This document shows positions 54,977 through 63,650 of a stretch of DNA of 64,000 nt, in pieces. Both the position numbers and the translations under genes were made by a program. Under the pieces are notes generated by a model. The model saw only the letters and a program-made list of their open reading frames with translations. It did not search any database and had not been told where the DNA came from. Source of the stretch: Acetobacter nitrogenifigens DSM 23921 = NBRC 105050 (GTDB lineage: Bacteria > Pseudomonadota > Alphaproteobacteria > Acetobacterales > Acetobacteraceae). The stretch is from assembly GCF_000429165.1 (NCBI RefSeq), contig NZ_KE386853.1, positions 176,513-240,512 on the forward strand. The letters are read 5' to 3'. Numbering within the stretch: position 1 is the first letter of the stretch; each line of letters starts with the position of its first letter.

Positions 54977-56062
54977 GTGAAATATAACGCCGGGCGCATG
55001 TCCGATACTTTGACGGCGGTCGCGCGCGCCGCGCTTCTCGGGAGCGCATTGGGGTTGGCGCAACTCGTCGCCTGCGGCGTCGCACGCGCGGACGAGCGTC
55101 CAGCGTCGCAAACGCAGGCCAGCGGAATGGGAGCGGCGAACGAAGCTGGCGAACCGAGCGCAACGGCGCATGAGGCTTCGTCTGGATCCGGATCGCCTGC
55201 TCAAGCGTCTCTGGCCAAAGCGACGCCCGTGTCGACAGCGCCTGCTCAGGTCCCTGTAACCTCGACCGCCGCACTTTCTCCTGCAGGTGGAGCCCCTTCT
55301 GCGGTTGCGGCGCAACCTGCGCGGGACATCGCTAATGGCGATGATCCGGAGCAGCATCGCGATACCCCGCCTCAGACGACTGTGGCGGCTTCCAATGGCG
55401 ATGCTGGAAGTCAGGCCCCTGCTGTTGAGCTTGCCCAACTCCGACTGGGCAGGTTGATCGACAGGGAGTTGCGGGGCGCTGATCACAGTCAACTCGGCCG
55501 GATTGTCGACGTTCTTGTGGGAACGGATGGCAAGGTGGCGGCTGTGGTGGCGGATATTGGCGGTTTTATGGGTGTCGGGAACCGGCGCGTTGCGATCGCG
55601 TGGTCTCTTCTCGCCCTGGATCATGCGGACCCGAAAGGCGCCGTCGTCGCAATGGCCTCCTCCTCGGCGATCAGGTCCGCGCCGGAGTTCAATCCTGACG
55701 CTGAACAGGTCGCAGTTGTGAACGGCCCGCGCGTCACGCCAGCGCAAGACTCGGCGGCGGCTGCTGAGAGCCATGCTGGAGATGCGAAAAAGGCTGCTGC
55801 TGATCGTCAGGGGCCGGTTGTCGATGTATCGCTGGCGCCTGTGGCGCCTGCGGCGTCTGTCCCGACGGGTTCCACGCCAGCGACGGGTGCGGACGCCGTT
55901 CCGGGTGCGGCCTCCGCCGTTCAGCCGGGCCAGCCTTCAACAGGAACGCCAGCAACCTCGCCCAGCGGCGACGCTTCTGGAACTGGCGGGTCGTCGCCTC
56001 CGGAGGGGGCGCGGGACAACGCGACGAGACATGGCGGGTCCCCGCACGCGAACGCGAAGTAG
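54977..56062 (+). CDS. Exported PRC-barrel protein with low-complexity flanks
   Basis: A 361-residue protein with a signal-like N-terminus (AARAALLGSALGLAQLVACGVARA, in two parts: AVARAALLGSALGLAQ and LVACGVARA). Most of it is Ala/Pro/Ser/Thr-rich low-complexity sequence; one ordered segment of about 90 residues is a PRC-barrel (LGRLIDRELRGADHSQLGRIV ... DGKVAAVVADIGGF, in the first part of the barrel). The GTG at 54977, with GGGAGAG five bases upstream, is preferred; 54950 and 54998 are alternatives. PRC-barrels occur in RimM and photosynthetic H subunits; the role of exported ones is unknown. Confidence 0.72.
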   Translation: MKYNAGRMSDTLTAVARAALLGSALGLAQLVACGVARADERPASQTQASGMGAANEAGEPSATAHEASSGSGSPAQASLAKATPVSTAPAQVPVTSTAALSPAGGAPSAVAAQPARDIANGDDPEQHRDTPPQTTVAASNGDAGSQAPAVELAQLRLGRLIDRELRGADHSQLGRIVDVLVGTDGKVAAVVADIGGFMGVGNRRVAIAWSLLALDHADPKGAVVAMASSSAIRSAPEFNPDAEQVAVVNGPRVTPAQDSAAAAESHAGDAKKAAADRQGPVVDVSLAPVAPAASVPTGSTPATGADAVPGAASAVQPGQPSTGTPATSPSGDASGTGGSSPPEGARDNATRHGGSPHANAK

Positions 56063-56149
56063 GTTCTGCGTGTGCGATAAGGACCGGAACGCCGCCAGGA
56101 TCATCTGCATGACGTCTGTCTTCTTCTGGAGTCAGGAGAGGCGCGCCTC

Positions 56150-57445
56150 GTGCTGAAGCGACTGCCTCTCAACAGCGCCTGGGGGTTGGACGGCGTCAGT
56201 TTTTTCGTCGCCAATCTTCAGGCGGCGTTCGGGCCTTTCGTCTCGGTGTATCTGACGGGCGAGCACTGGACGCAGGGCGAAATCGGGGTTGCGCTCAGTA
56301 TTGGCACGATCACCGCAATGGTCAGTCAGGTGCCTGCGGGCGCGCTGGTGGATTCGCTCGTCAACAAGCAGCGTGTGGCGACGTGGTCTATCGCCGCCAT
56401 CATCGCTTCGTGTCTGATTATGGCTCTGGCGCCGTTACGGCTCCCGGTCGCGGTCGCGGAAGTTCTGCATGGGCTGGCCAGTTGTACGCTGAACCCGGCG
56501 ATCAGCGCGATCACGCTTGGCGTCGTAGCCACATATATCGCGAAAAACCCCGACAAGGCGATGGGAGCTCTTGGAGCGCGGTTCGGTCGCAACGCCAGCT
56601 TCGCTGCTGTCGGCAACGCCCTGTCCGCTGGTCTGATGGGGGCGGCCGGTTATTTCGTGTCGGCGCGGGCGACGTTCTTTCTGGGCGCCGCGATGGCTGC
56701 TCCGGGCATTCTGGCGCTCCGCATGATCGAGCAACCCCGGATCGCACCGTCTGAGAACGTTGCGGCGCTCGCGGAAGGCGAGCCGCCGCAACGCGCCCGT
56801 GGCGCGTCGTTGATGAAGTTGCTGCGCGAGCCGGGTTTGTTCGCTTTCGCGCTCTGTGTCGTTTTCTTCCATCTGTCCAGTGCGGCCATGCTGTCGCTGG
56901 CGGCGGGACAGGTGACGCAGCAGGCTGGGCGTTCTGCGGAACTCGTGATCGCAGCGTGTATTCTGGCGCCGCAGTTGCTGGGTGCGGCGCTGTCGCCATG
57001 GATCGGCCGCTGGGCTGAAACTATTGGCAGACGTCCGATCATGGTCGTCACTTTTGCCGCGTTGCCCCTGCGCGGCGCGCTATTGAGCATCACCACAAAT
57101 CCCTGGGCAGTCGTGCCCATCCAGATGCTTGACGGTATCAGCTCGGCCGCGTTCGGGGTGATGTTGCCGCTGGTCGCCGCCGATCTGACACGCAGGAGCG
57201 GCCACTTTAACCTGTGTATGGGATTGCTTGGGTTGGCCATGGGGCTGGGGGCGAGCTTCAGCACGACTCTTGCCGGGCTGGTCGCTGATCGGTCTTTGCC
57301 GGAAGCCTTTCTTCTGCTGGCCGGGGCAGGCGCTGTCTGTGTGCTGCTTGCGGCCCTGCTGATGGGCGAGACGAAGTTAAAGACTTCGGCGGTGGACGCC
57401 GAAGTATCCGATCAACCCGATGGACGGGCTTCAGAACCACTCTGA
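56150..57445 (+). CDS. MFS transporter
   Basis: Inner-membrane transporter of 431 residues, about 12 helices. It starts at a GTG with AGGAGAGG eight bases upstream. SFFVANLQAAFGPFVSVYL in TM1 and the short GALVDSLVNK motif-A-like loop fit the MFS pattern; PAISAITLGVVATYIAKN follows in the fourth helix region. It is distinct from the DHA2 exporter at 16 kb. The substrate cannot be told. About 88 bp downstream of the PRC-barrel gene, so co-transcription is possible. Confidence 0.85.
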   Translation: MLKRLPLNSAWGLDGVSFFVANLQAAFGPFVSVYLTGEHWTQGEIGVALSIGTITAMVSQVPAGALVDSLVNKQRVATWSIAAIIASCLIMALAPLRLPVAVAEVLHGLASCTLNPAISAITLGVVATYIAKNPDKAMGALGARFGRNASFAAVGNALSAGLMGAAGYFVSARATFFLGAAMAAPGILALRMIEQPRIAPSENVAALAEGEPPQRARGASLMKLLREPGLFAFALCVVFFHLSSAAMLSLAAGQVTQQAGRSAELVIAACILAPQLLGAALSPWIGRWAETIGRRPIMVVTFAALPLRGALLSITTNPWAVVPIQMLDGISSAAFGVMLPLVAADLTRRSGHFNLCMGLLGLAMGLGASFSTTLAGLVADRSLPEAFLLLAGAGAVCVLLAALLMGETKLKTSAVDAEVSDQPDGRASEPL

Positions 57446-57832
57446 AATCGACGCCTTCTGGTCGGCTCTCATGTGTGTGGCGCTGCCTGTCCGGGCGATT
57501 TGCAAAACGACAGGCATTTCAGAAAAAGCACGACGAGCGCTACACCGGGTAAGTGACCCGACTTTGCGTAGGCAGATTATGAACGGACTGCGCACGGTGC
57601 GGAAATTGCGCATCGTGATTCGGAAAAGCCGTTTTTTAATCATAAAATATATGATTCTTATTGATATGATCCTGCTTGCGGATTGTTTCCATTTGGCGCG
57701 GCCGGGGAGTGAGGGAGCACGAGAATTGCGTCTTCAAAGCCATGCAACCCCGCTGTCTTTATAGCGTTTGCGCTTCATCGGAGAGCGATTGCGCTCGCTT
57801 TCCGTCACTCAAATCCCAATGGGATACCCGTA
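57446..57832. other. Intergenic region before the DUF3309 gene
   Basis: A 7-bp inverted repeat GCCTGTC/GACAGGC lies at about 57485-57515 and may end the MFS transcript. An AT-rich patch (about 57630-57670, with ATCAT/ATGAT repeats) may be a promoter for the short gene after it. Nothing else is supported. Confidence 0.4.
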
Positions 57833-57988
57833 ATGCTAGGCACCATACTTATTATCGTGATCCTGCTCGTGCTGGTGGGCGCGCTTCCGTCGTGGCCGTA
57901 CAGTTCGGGCTGGGGATACTATCCTTCAGGAACTCTCGGTACGATTCTGATCATTGTGGTCATTCTGATTTTGCTCGGGCGATTGTAA
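57833..57988 (+). CDS. Small membrane protein of the DUF3309 family
   Basis: A 51-residue protein. MLGTILIIVILLVLVGALP is one hydrophobic helix, then SWPYSSGWGYYPSGTLGTIL and a second short helix ending in GRL. This pattern is the DUF3309 family, found widely and often under stress or near-surface conditions. Start is the only ATG; an AT-rich region precedes it. Function unknown. Confidence 0.85.
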   Translation: MLGTILIIVILLVLVGALPSWPYSSGWGYYPSGTLGTILIIVVILILLGRL

Positions 57989-58075
57989 CTGCCCGGGTTG
58001 CCCGGGACGCAGGTTTGTTGGCGACTACAGCTACATACAAACCTGCATGACCGGTGCAGTGTTTTTCGAGGGCGG

Positions 58076-59116
58076 TTATTTATCCAGCCAGTAGGGAACC
58101 GGCAGGTTCTTTCCGCGCAGGAAGGTCGGGTTGAAGAGCTTCGATTGATATCTCGCGCCGCCATCGCACAGGATTGTCACGATCCGATGGCCCGGACCGA
58201 GCCGTCGCGCCACGCGTATCGCCGCGGCGACGTTGATTCCCGATGAGCCGCCGACAGAAAGCCCTTCGTTGATCAGCAAACTGTAGACCTGTTCCAGCGC
58301 TTCCGGGTCGCCGATGCGTTCCGCGTCGTCGATGGGCGCGTTTTCAAGGTTTGCGGTGACCCGGGACTGGCCAATGCCCTCGGTTATGGAAGAGCCGCTA
58401 ACGGACAGGTCATTTGACTTGATCCAGCCGAACAGGCCCGAACCTTCCGGATCAGCGAGTACGATCTGCGGACGGGAGCTGCCGGAGGCTTTCGCTGCGT
58501 CGTCGAGCCCGAGCGCGACCCCGGCCAGGGTGCCCCCGGTTCCGCAGGCGCAGGTGAAGGCGTCCACGCGGCCATCGGTCTGTCTCCATATTTCCTGCGC
58601 CGTAGTGTGACGGTGGCCTTCTCGGTTAGCGACGTTGTCGAACTGGTTGGCCCAGAGATACCCGCCTTCTTCGGCGATGCGTCGGGAGACGTGGACGTAA
58701 TTGCCGGGATCCTTGAACGGTTTGGCGGGAACCAGCCGGAGATCTGCGCCGATCATGCGCAGAAAGTCGATCTTCTCCTGACTCTGGGTCTCGGGCATCA
58801 CGATGATACTCTTGTAGCCCCGTGCGTTTGCGACGAGCGTCAACCCGATGCCCGTGTTGCCAGCCGTGCCCTCGACGATCACGCCGCCGGGAGGCAGCGC
58901 GCCTCGCGCTTCGGCGTCGGTAATGATGGCGAGCGCCGCCCGGTCTTTCACCGACCCACCGGGGTTCATAAACTCGGCCTTGCCAAAGATATCGCAGCCG
59001 GTCTCTTCGGAGGCTCGGGTCAGGCGAATCAGGGGCGTGCCGCCAATCGATCCGAGCATGTCCCGTGATGGGGCGACCCAGCCGTAATGCGAGGTCGAGG
59101 AGAGATCCGTGGTCAT
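58076..59116 (-). CDS. cysK: Cysteine synthase (O-acetylserine sulfhydrylase family)
   Basis: PLP-dependent beta-replacement enzyme that makes cysteine from O-acetylserine and sulfide. Lysine K57 in NPGGSVKDRAA holds the cofactor; GTAGNTGIGL binds the substrate carboxyl, and CGTGGTLAG binds the PLP phosphate. The first 20 residues are longer than in CysK of enterobacteria. It is a 346-residue protein, slightly long, so cystathionine-beta-synthase-like assignments cannot be excluded, but no regulatory domain follows. The end lies after a small intergenic gap; single gene. Confidence 0.88.
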   Translation of the reverse strand: MTTDLSSTSHYGWVAPSRDMLGSIGGTPLIRLTRASEETGCDIFGKAEFMNPGGSVKDRAALAIITDAEARGALPPGGVIVEGTAGNTGIGLTLVANARGYKSIIVMPETQSQEKIDFLRMIGADLRLVPAKPFKDPGNYVHVSRRIAEEGGYLWANQFDNVANREGHRHTTAQEIWRQTDGRVDAFTCACGTGGTLAGVALGLDDAAKASGSSRPQIVLADPEGSGLFGWIKSNDLSVSGSSITEGIGQSRVTANLENAPIDDAERIGDPEALEQVYSLLINEGLSVGGSSGINVAAAIRVARRLGPGHRIVTILCDGGARYQSKLFNPTFLRGKNLPVPYWLDK

Positions 59117-59335
59117 CGGGGGCCGCCTTTCGTCGATTTCTTCCTTTCCGGCTAGCGCGGGCGGCGGCTGCGCGCAATGCGGAACAGGTGCGCTTGCGAG
59201 GCAGGCGCCTGTTTCGTGCCGGCATTCGGTGCGATAGGTTGCGTGTTGTCCTGCACGCGCTTACATGCGCGGCGTCTCGTTTCGCGTCGTGTCATGCAAC
59301 GGGCGTGTTTTGGGGCGAGGAGTTAGGGACGGACC

Positions 59336-59743
59336 ATGATCGACAACATTTCCCCCGAAGCGACGTGGCAAGCCATGCAGGATCAGCCCGAGGCGCAACT
59401 CATCGACGTGCGAACCCAGGCCGAGTGGCACTTTGTGGGAGTGCCAAGCGTAGCTGCGCTTGGTCGCCGCTTGTTTGCGATAAGCTGGCAGCTGCCTAAT
59501 GGACGCCAGAACGAAAACTTTGTCGATGACCTGCGGGATGCGGGGGTTGCTCCGGACGCTCCGCTATATTTTATCTGTCGGTCCGGCGCGCGCAGCTATG
59601 CCGCGGCGGCCGCAGCGGCGGCGGCGGGATTTGGGCCGGTGTTCAATGTCGCGGACGGGTTTGAAGGGCCTTTGGATAACGAGCGTCATCGTGGGAGTGT
59701 CGCCGGGTGGAAGGCTGCTGGCCTCCCTTGGGAGCAGAACTGA
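59336..59743 (+). CDS. Rhodanese-like sulfurtransferase
   Basis: A single-domain rhodanese of 135 residues. LIDVRTQAEWHFVGVPS is the first signature, and C81 in ICRSGARS is the active-site cysteine loop. It could carry persulfide sulfur. It is divergent from cysK (219 bp apart), which fits sulfur metabolism but does not prove shared control. The predicted start has GGAG-like bases ten upstream. Confidence 0.9.
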   Translation: MIDNISPEATWQAMQDQPEAQLIDVRTQAEWHFVGVPSVAALGRRLFAISWQLPNGRQNENFVDDLRDAGVAPDAPLYFICRSGARSYAAAAAAAAAGFGPVFNVADGFEGPLDNERHRGSVAGWKAAGLPWEQN

Positions 59744-60244
59744 GGTTCACGTCAGGCGCTTTCTGACGAAAACCGAATTTTTTACGACCGCCGCGTGAGG
59801 CGGCGGCCAGTTCGTCGCGAATTGAGTGTCCTTGCGAGACGTGTTGTCGAACTCTGGCCTGGCCGTGGGACGTCGCGTTTTTGCATGAAGCGGTGCGGCC
59901 CCCATTACGCAGGGCGCGCCCTTTGCCTGCTGATCGCCACTCCATTACGCCTGATTTGCGACGGCGGCCAAATTCCGTCTCATTACGCTTTGTGTAAATG
60001 TTGTCATGACCTCGCATGGGGCGTGATCAAAGACGATTCCACCCACTCACAAAGCGCAAGCTTTCGAGATATAAGGCGTCATCTGCATCACGAGTTAGAA
60101 CATGCTCCGTCCACATGGATTATCATGAGCGGAGGACGCTATAGCGACGAGATTATAGCCTTTTACCCACGTCGACTTCGCTAAAAGGCTCTGGAGCTTT
60201 AACTGTAGAATCGGGAAGGTATCGGGAGCGCGGCCCGCGTCGAA
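59744..60244. other. Intergenic region with inverted repeats, no gene seen
   Basis: CCGCC/GGCGG pairs near 59790-59808. A perfect 9-bp inverted repeat AGCCTTTTA (60157-60165) / TAAAAGGCT (60182-60190) is present, and CGCTATAGCG (60137-60146) is a 10-bp palindrome. GC is lower near 60000-60200. No coding family or tRNA was recognised. Confidence 0.4.
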
Positions 60245-61144
60245 TTATTGGCCCGCGTCCGGTTCGGCGTCGGCGTCATATCGAACCTGCAGAACCGCGC
60301 ACCAGTCGTAACGACTGTCGTAACTTTTGCCGCTTGAGTCGGTCAGCGCGCCATTTGCGTCGGTCGGCACGTGCGTGAGGGTGACGGCGTCGTCGATGTT
60401 GCCGCCGATGATGCTGATTTCATGCCCGAACGGGGGCGCATTCTGCCCTGTCGCGACAACGATGCCGCAGTGTGCAGGGAAGCCTCTTGGCGTCGGAAGA
60501 TTGGAGAAACGGACATTCCGGCTGGCGCCACGCCCGACGCAGAGCAGATCTCCCAGCTTGGGGATGTAGTTCCCGGGGTCTTGCGCCTGCAGCCCGCTCG
60601 ATTGTCCTGAGGCGGCGGCGTTAATGTAGGTTGCGTGGTTCGGGGAGTAGGGAAACCGGTCGTTGGCGCCAGCGATGCGCATGACATAAGAAATGAACGC
60701 CGCCGACCAAGCGTAATGACCGTCATGGACGAAGTTGGTGAGCGCCCCGCTGGCGTCGTGCTTGCCTGTCCAGGAGGCTTCAGTCTCGTCGGGATCCTGC
60801 CCGATCCACCAATATTCGCCGACACGCTGCCAAAGTCCCGGTGCGCGCTCGGGTTTCAGGCTGGGTTGATCTGGCTCGAGACGTTGCAACGGGTCGTCGT
60901 CGTTGACTGGCATACCAAACAGGCGCCATTCGCGAAGAGCAATCGCAGCGACGTCCTGTCTGTTGAATGGCACGAAGTTTCGGGTGGCGAAATCCGGCAC
61001 GTGGGGATCGATCGCCAATTGTCCTGCGGCGTTTCTATACTGAGCGACCGGTGTAGGGGTGGGGGTGGTGCGGACTGATGACTGGTTGGCGCAGGCGGCC
61101 AAGCCGAGCGCCAGGGTCAAGCCGACTGGTCCTGTGAACTTCAT
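60245..61144 (-). CDS. DUF2272 lipoprotein
   Basis: A 299-residue protein with a short lipoprotein signal (LTLALGLAACAN; lipobox LAAC near residue 18) and a DUF2272 domain (HDGHYAWSAAFISYVMRIAG ... YSPNHATYI). DUF2272 resembles the CHAP/NlpC amidase-like fold; the candidate nucleophile is unclear. It is thus probably an envelope protein acting on peptidoglycan or similar. It lies 199 bp after mtnA in the same direction, separated by strong hairpins. Confidence 0.8.
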   Translation of the reverse strand: MKFTGPVGLTLALGLAACANQSSVRTTPTPTPVAQYRNAAGQLAIDPHVPDFATRNFVPFNRQDVAAIALREWRLFGMPVNDDDPLQRLEPDQPSLKPERAPGLWQRVGEYWWIGQDPDETEASWTGKHDASGALTNFVHDGHYAWSAAFISYVMRIAGANDRFPYSPNHATYINAAASGQSSGLQAQDPGNYIPKLGDLLCVGRGASRNVRFSNLPTPRGFPAHCGIVVATGQNAPPFGHEISIIGGNIDDAVTLTHVPTDANGALTDSSGKSYDSRYDWCAVLQVRYDADAEPDAGQ

Positions 61145-61260
61145 CTCGCTTCTTCATCCGCCCGGCTCTCGCCGCACGCTCCCGCGCCAGTTCAGGGCCT
61201 CGTCTCTTGAAACGCAACGCCCAACAGTTTGGTTCTACAGGCATGATCCTGGCTTCGAAA

Positions 61261-61351
61261 GAGCCTGCTCAACGGCCGGCGCGTGGAAACGCGGGCCGTT
61301 GCCGGAATGCAACTTGCCAATGATCTCCTGCGGACGCAGGAGATCATTGGC
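61261..61351. repeat. Three hairpins in tandem, including a 36-bp palindrome over the mtnA stop
   Basis: GCCAATGATCTCCTGCG (61316-61332) and CGCAGGAGATCATTGGC (61335-61351) form perfect 17-bp arms with a 2-base centre. Next to it, AACGGCC/GGCCGTT (61271-61277 with 61294-61300) with inner CGCGT/ACGCG and a GGAA loop, and GAGC/GCTC (61261-61270). The mtnA stop codon (61344-61346) is inside the first arm. It could be a terminator-like or mRNA-processing structure, or a protein-binding site. Confidence 0.8.
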
Positions 61352-62447
61352 GCTCCTGTTCCGAGAACAGGGAGTTCAGGCCGTCGGCGCTCGCTGCGCA
61401 TAGGCCGCGTTCGGTGATGAGGCCGGTCACGAGGCGGGCCGGCGTCACGTCGAACGCAGGATTGGCGGCGTTGACGCCGGACGGCGTGACGCGAACTGAC
61501 TCGATGCGGCCGTCTCCGGTTTGTCCGGTCACTGTGGTCACTTCAGATGCTGCCCGCTCCTCAATGGGAATGTCGCGGACTCCGTCGGCGACGCGCCAGT
61601 CGATTGTCGTGGACGGCAGAGCGACCCAGAATGGAACGTTATTATCTTTTGCCGCCAGCGCCTTGAGATATGTGCCGATCTTGTTGGCGACGTCGCCGCG
61701 CGAGGTGACGCGGTCGGTGCCGACAATGACAATGTCCACCTGGCCGTGCTGCATGAAATGTCCGCCCGCATTGTCCACGATCACCGTGTGCGGCACGCCA
61801 TGGCTCGCCAGTTCCCAGGCGGTCAAAGCTGCGCCCTGATTACGCGGACGCGTTTCGTCGACCCAGACGTGCACGTTATAACCCGCGTCGTGCGCCATAT
61901 ATATAGGCGCCAGAGCGGTTCCCCAGTCGACGGTCGCAATCCAGCCCGCATTGCAGTGGGTCAGGATGTTGATCTTCTCGCCTGGCGCTTTCCGTTTTGC
62001 GATTTCTTCCAATAGTCCCAGTCCGTGTCGTCCGATGGATTCGTTCTGGGCGACGTCTTCGTCGCAGATGCGTCCGGCCTCCGCATAGGCGGCCGTCAGG
62101 CGATCCTCCGGTGAAACAGGTCGGAGTTTCGCAAGCATGCGCTCGATCGCCCAGCGTAGGTTGATGGCTGTGGGCCGCGTTTCCGCAAGCATGGAGGCGT
62201 TGCGTTCGAGAGACTCGTTGCTTGCGTCGACGCCGAGCGCAAGCGCAAGCCCGTAGGCGGCGACGGCGCCGATGAGCGGTGCGCCGCGTACCTGCATGGT
62301 GACGATGGCGTGGGCGACCGCGTCGACCGTCTCGAGTTTCAGAGTGACTATCGAAAAAGGTAGTTTGGTCTGATCGAAAATACGAACTGAACGTCCGTCT
62401 GTGCTGTCGACCCATACGCTTCGATAGGCTGCGCCGTTGATCTTCAT
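61344..62447 (-). CDS. mtnA: S-methyl-5-thioribose-1-phosphate isomerase
   Basis: Methionine salvage enzyme that converts methylthioribose-1-phosphate to the ribulose form. The 367-residue protein shows RGAPLIGAVAAYGLALAL, the catalytic Cys in ILTHCNAGWIATV, and the Asp in VIVGTDRVTSRGDVANKIGTY. AGGA lies eight bases before the start. No other mtn gene is in the window. An eIF2B-alpha-like assignment is the alternative, but the cysteine and aspartate fit MtnA. Confidence 0.94.
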   Translation of the reverse strand: MKINGAAYRSVWVDSTDGRSVRIFDQTKLPFSIVTLKLETVDAVAHAIVTMQVRGAPLIGAVAAYGLALALGVDASNESLERNASMLAETRPTAINLRWAIERMLAKLRPVSPEDRLTAAYAEAGRICDEDVAQNESIGRHGLGLLEEIAKRKAPGEKINILTHCNAGWIATVDWGTALAPIYMAHDAGYNVHVWVDETRPRNQGAALTAWELASHGVPHTVIVDNAGGHFMQHGQVDIVIVGTDRVTSRGDVANKIGTYLKALAAKDNNVPFWVALPSTTIDWRVADGVRDIPIEERAASEVTTVTGQTGDGRIESVRVTPSGVNAANPAFDVTPARLVTGLITERGLCAASADGLNSLFSEQERQ

Positions 62448-62977
62448 GTGCTGGTGTCCTGTTGGAAACGGTTTATTGACGGACGATTTAGCGGATGGCG
62501 CGCGAAATCGCCAACGAAGTCTTTTCGATTTCGGGTTGCTTGACCGTTGTGACGCCGTGCGATGGTGTGGACTCGTCCAGGGTGTGGCGTAAATTATTAT
62601 TCAGCAATGAATGCAACCCTGAAGGGCCGTCAGCGCATCGTTTGTCGAGGCGATATTTTTTCAAAATGTAAATTACTATATTTACAAAGAAGGAAATAAA
62701 AATTTTGTATTTTTTAATCAGAGAACGGCAACGTGAATTACGCCGTTAGCGACGAAAAAATTGAGTGCCAAAAGTCGAATATTGATATTGCAAATAAGAA
62801 TGTAAATCTATATTGAGTGCCGATAGAGGGACGTGGTCTCTGTTTTCTTTCTGGGGCGCCGCTGCCGAATTGCTCTGGCGCGCCGGGCGATGATGGGGGT
62901 CGCGTTGGAAATGTATCGCATGGGCGGGTTGGTTTTAAACTTGCGGAACATCATGCGATTTGAAAGGTAACCGGAAG
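62448..62977. other. Long AT-rich intergenic region with inverted and direct repeats
   Basis: About 62640-62830 is strongly AT-rich compared with the rest of the window. It contains TGTAAAT (62667-62673)/ATTTACA (62680-62686), AACGGC (62734-62739)/GCCGTT (about 62751-62757), and two copies of ATTGAGTGCC (62760-62769 and 62812-62821). It may hold the promoter of the histone-like gene; no coding family was found. Confidence 0.6.
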
Positions 62978-63526
62978 ATGGCAAGAAAATCAGCTAAAGA
63001 TACAGCCCAGGCAGCTTTGGCGCTGTCCAAGCTTGTTTCTGCAAATACCACGGCGAAAAAGGCTGCTCCTGCGGCCAAGACCCGCGCCAAGGTTGCGTCC
63101 AGCAAAACAAAGGTCGCCGAACCTGCCCCTGCGGCCAAAACGGCTCGTAAGCCTCGTGTAGTTGCGGAAGTTAAGGCGGTGCCCGCTCCGAAACGTCGCG
63201 TTGCAGCCAAGGCGGCGGTTGAAGCGTCTGCTCCCAAGAGGGGGCGTGCTGCTGCTCCTGCCGTTGAGGCGAAGGTGAAGGCAACTCGCGCTAAGCCTGT
63301 TGTGGCGGCGTCAAAGGTCAAGGCTAAGCCTGTCGCGAAAGCTCCGAAAGCTCCGGCTAAGGCGGTCTCGAAAGCAGTTGCGGCGAAGCCGTCGGCCCTT
63401 GATCGTCTGCGCGTTACGCAAGAGGCGCGTCGCCAGAAGCGTATTACGCGTCTGGCAGCCGAGAAGGCCGCTGCGGCAGAAACGCCGAAACGTGGGGCTC
63501 GTGCGAAATTTGCTCGCGCTAAATAA
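62978..63526 (+). CDS. Histone-H1-like Lys/Ala-rich nucleoid protein
   Basis: A 182-residue, very basic protein made almost wholly of Ala, Lys, Val, Pro and Arg, with repeats of KxxA/AAK(A/T) such as AKPVAKAPKAPAKAVSKAVA. It resembles bacterial H1-like/AlgP-type or Hc1-type DNA-binding proteins. A small N-terminal helix (KDTAQAALALSKLVSA) and a C-terminal part (LDRLRVTQEARRQKRI) are less repetitive. ATG at 62978 with AAAGG/GGAAG upstream. Its role is likely DNA compaction; a strong terminator follows and an IS lies beyond. Confidence 0.8.
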   Translation: MARKSAKDTAQAALALSKLVSANTTAKKAAPAAKTRAKVASSKTKVAEPAPAAKTARKPRVVAEVKAVPAPKRRVAAKAAVEASAPKRGRAAAPAVEAKVKATRAKPVVAASKVKAKPVAKAPKAPAKAVSKAVAAKPSALDRLRVTQEARRQKRITRLAAEKAAAAETPKRGARAKFARAK

Positions 63527-63600
63527 AAACGGATCAAGCAGAGGCTGATTTTCGTAGGCGTGTTTCGCTCGTGAGTTGGTCGATGTGATTCTGATTTTTA

Positions 63601-63635
63601 GATCCGAACCTGTAAAAGGGTTCGGATTTTTTTTA
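63601..63635 (+). terminator. Intrinsic terminator of the histone-like gene
   Basis: ATCCGAACC (63602-63610) pairs with GGTTCGGAT (63619-63627) around an 8-base loop, followed by a T-run. It lies 75 bp past the stop. Confidence 0.9.
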
Positions 63636-63650
63636 CTTATCAAGCGGCTA

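Noticed and set aside
59786..59812. GC-rich hairpin after the rhodanese gene as a terminator
   Set aside because: No T-run follows on either strand in the right place; the Ts lie on the wrong side for the plus strand.
62448..62640. SAM-type riboswitch before mtnA
   Set aside because: I looked for the conserved core of known SAM riboswitches upstream of the mtnA start and could not see it.
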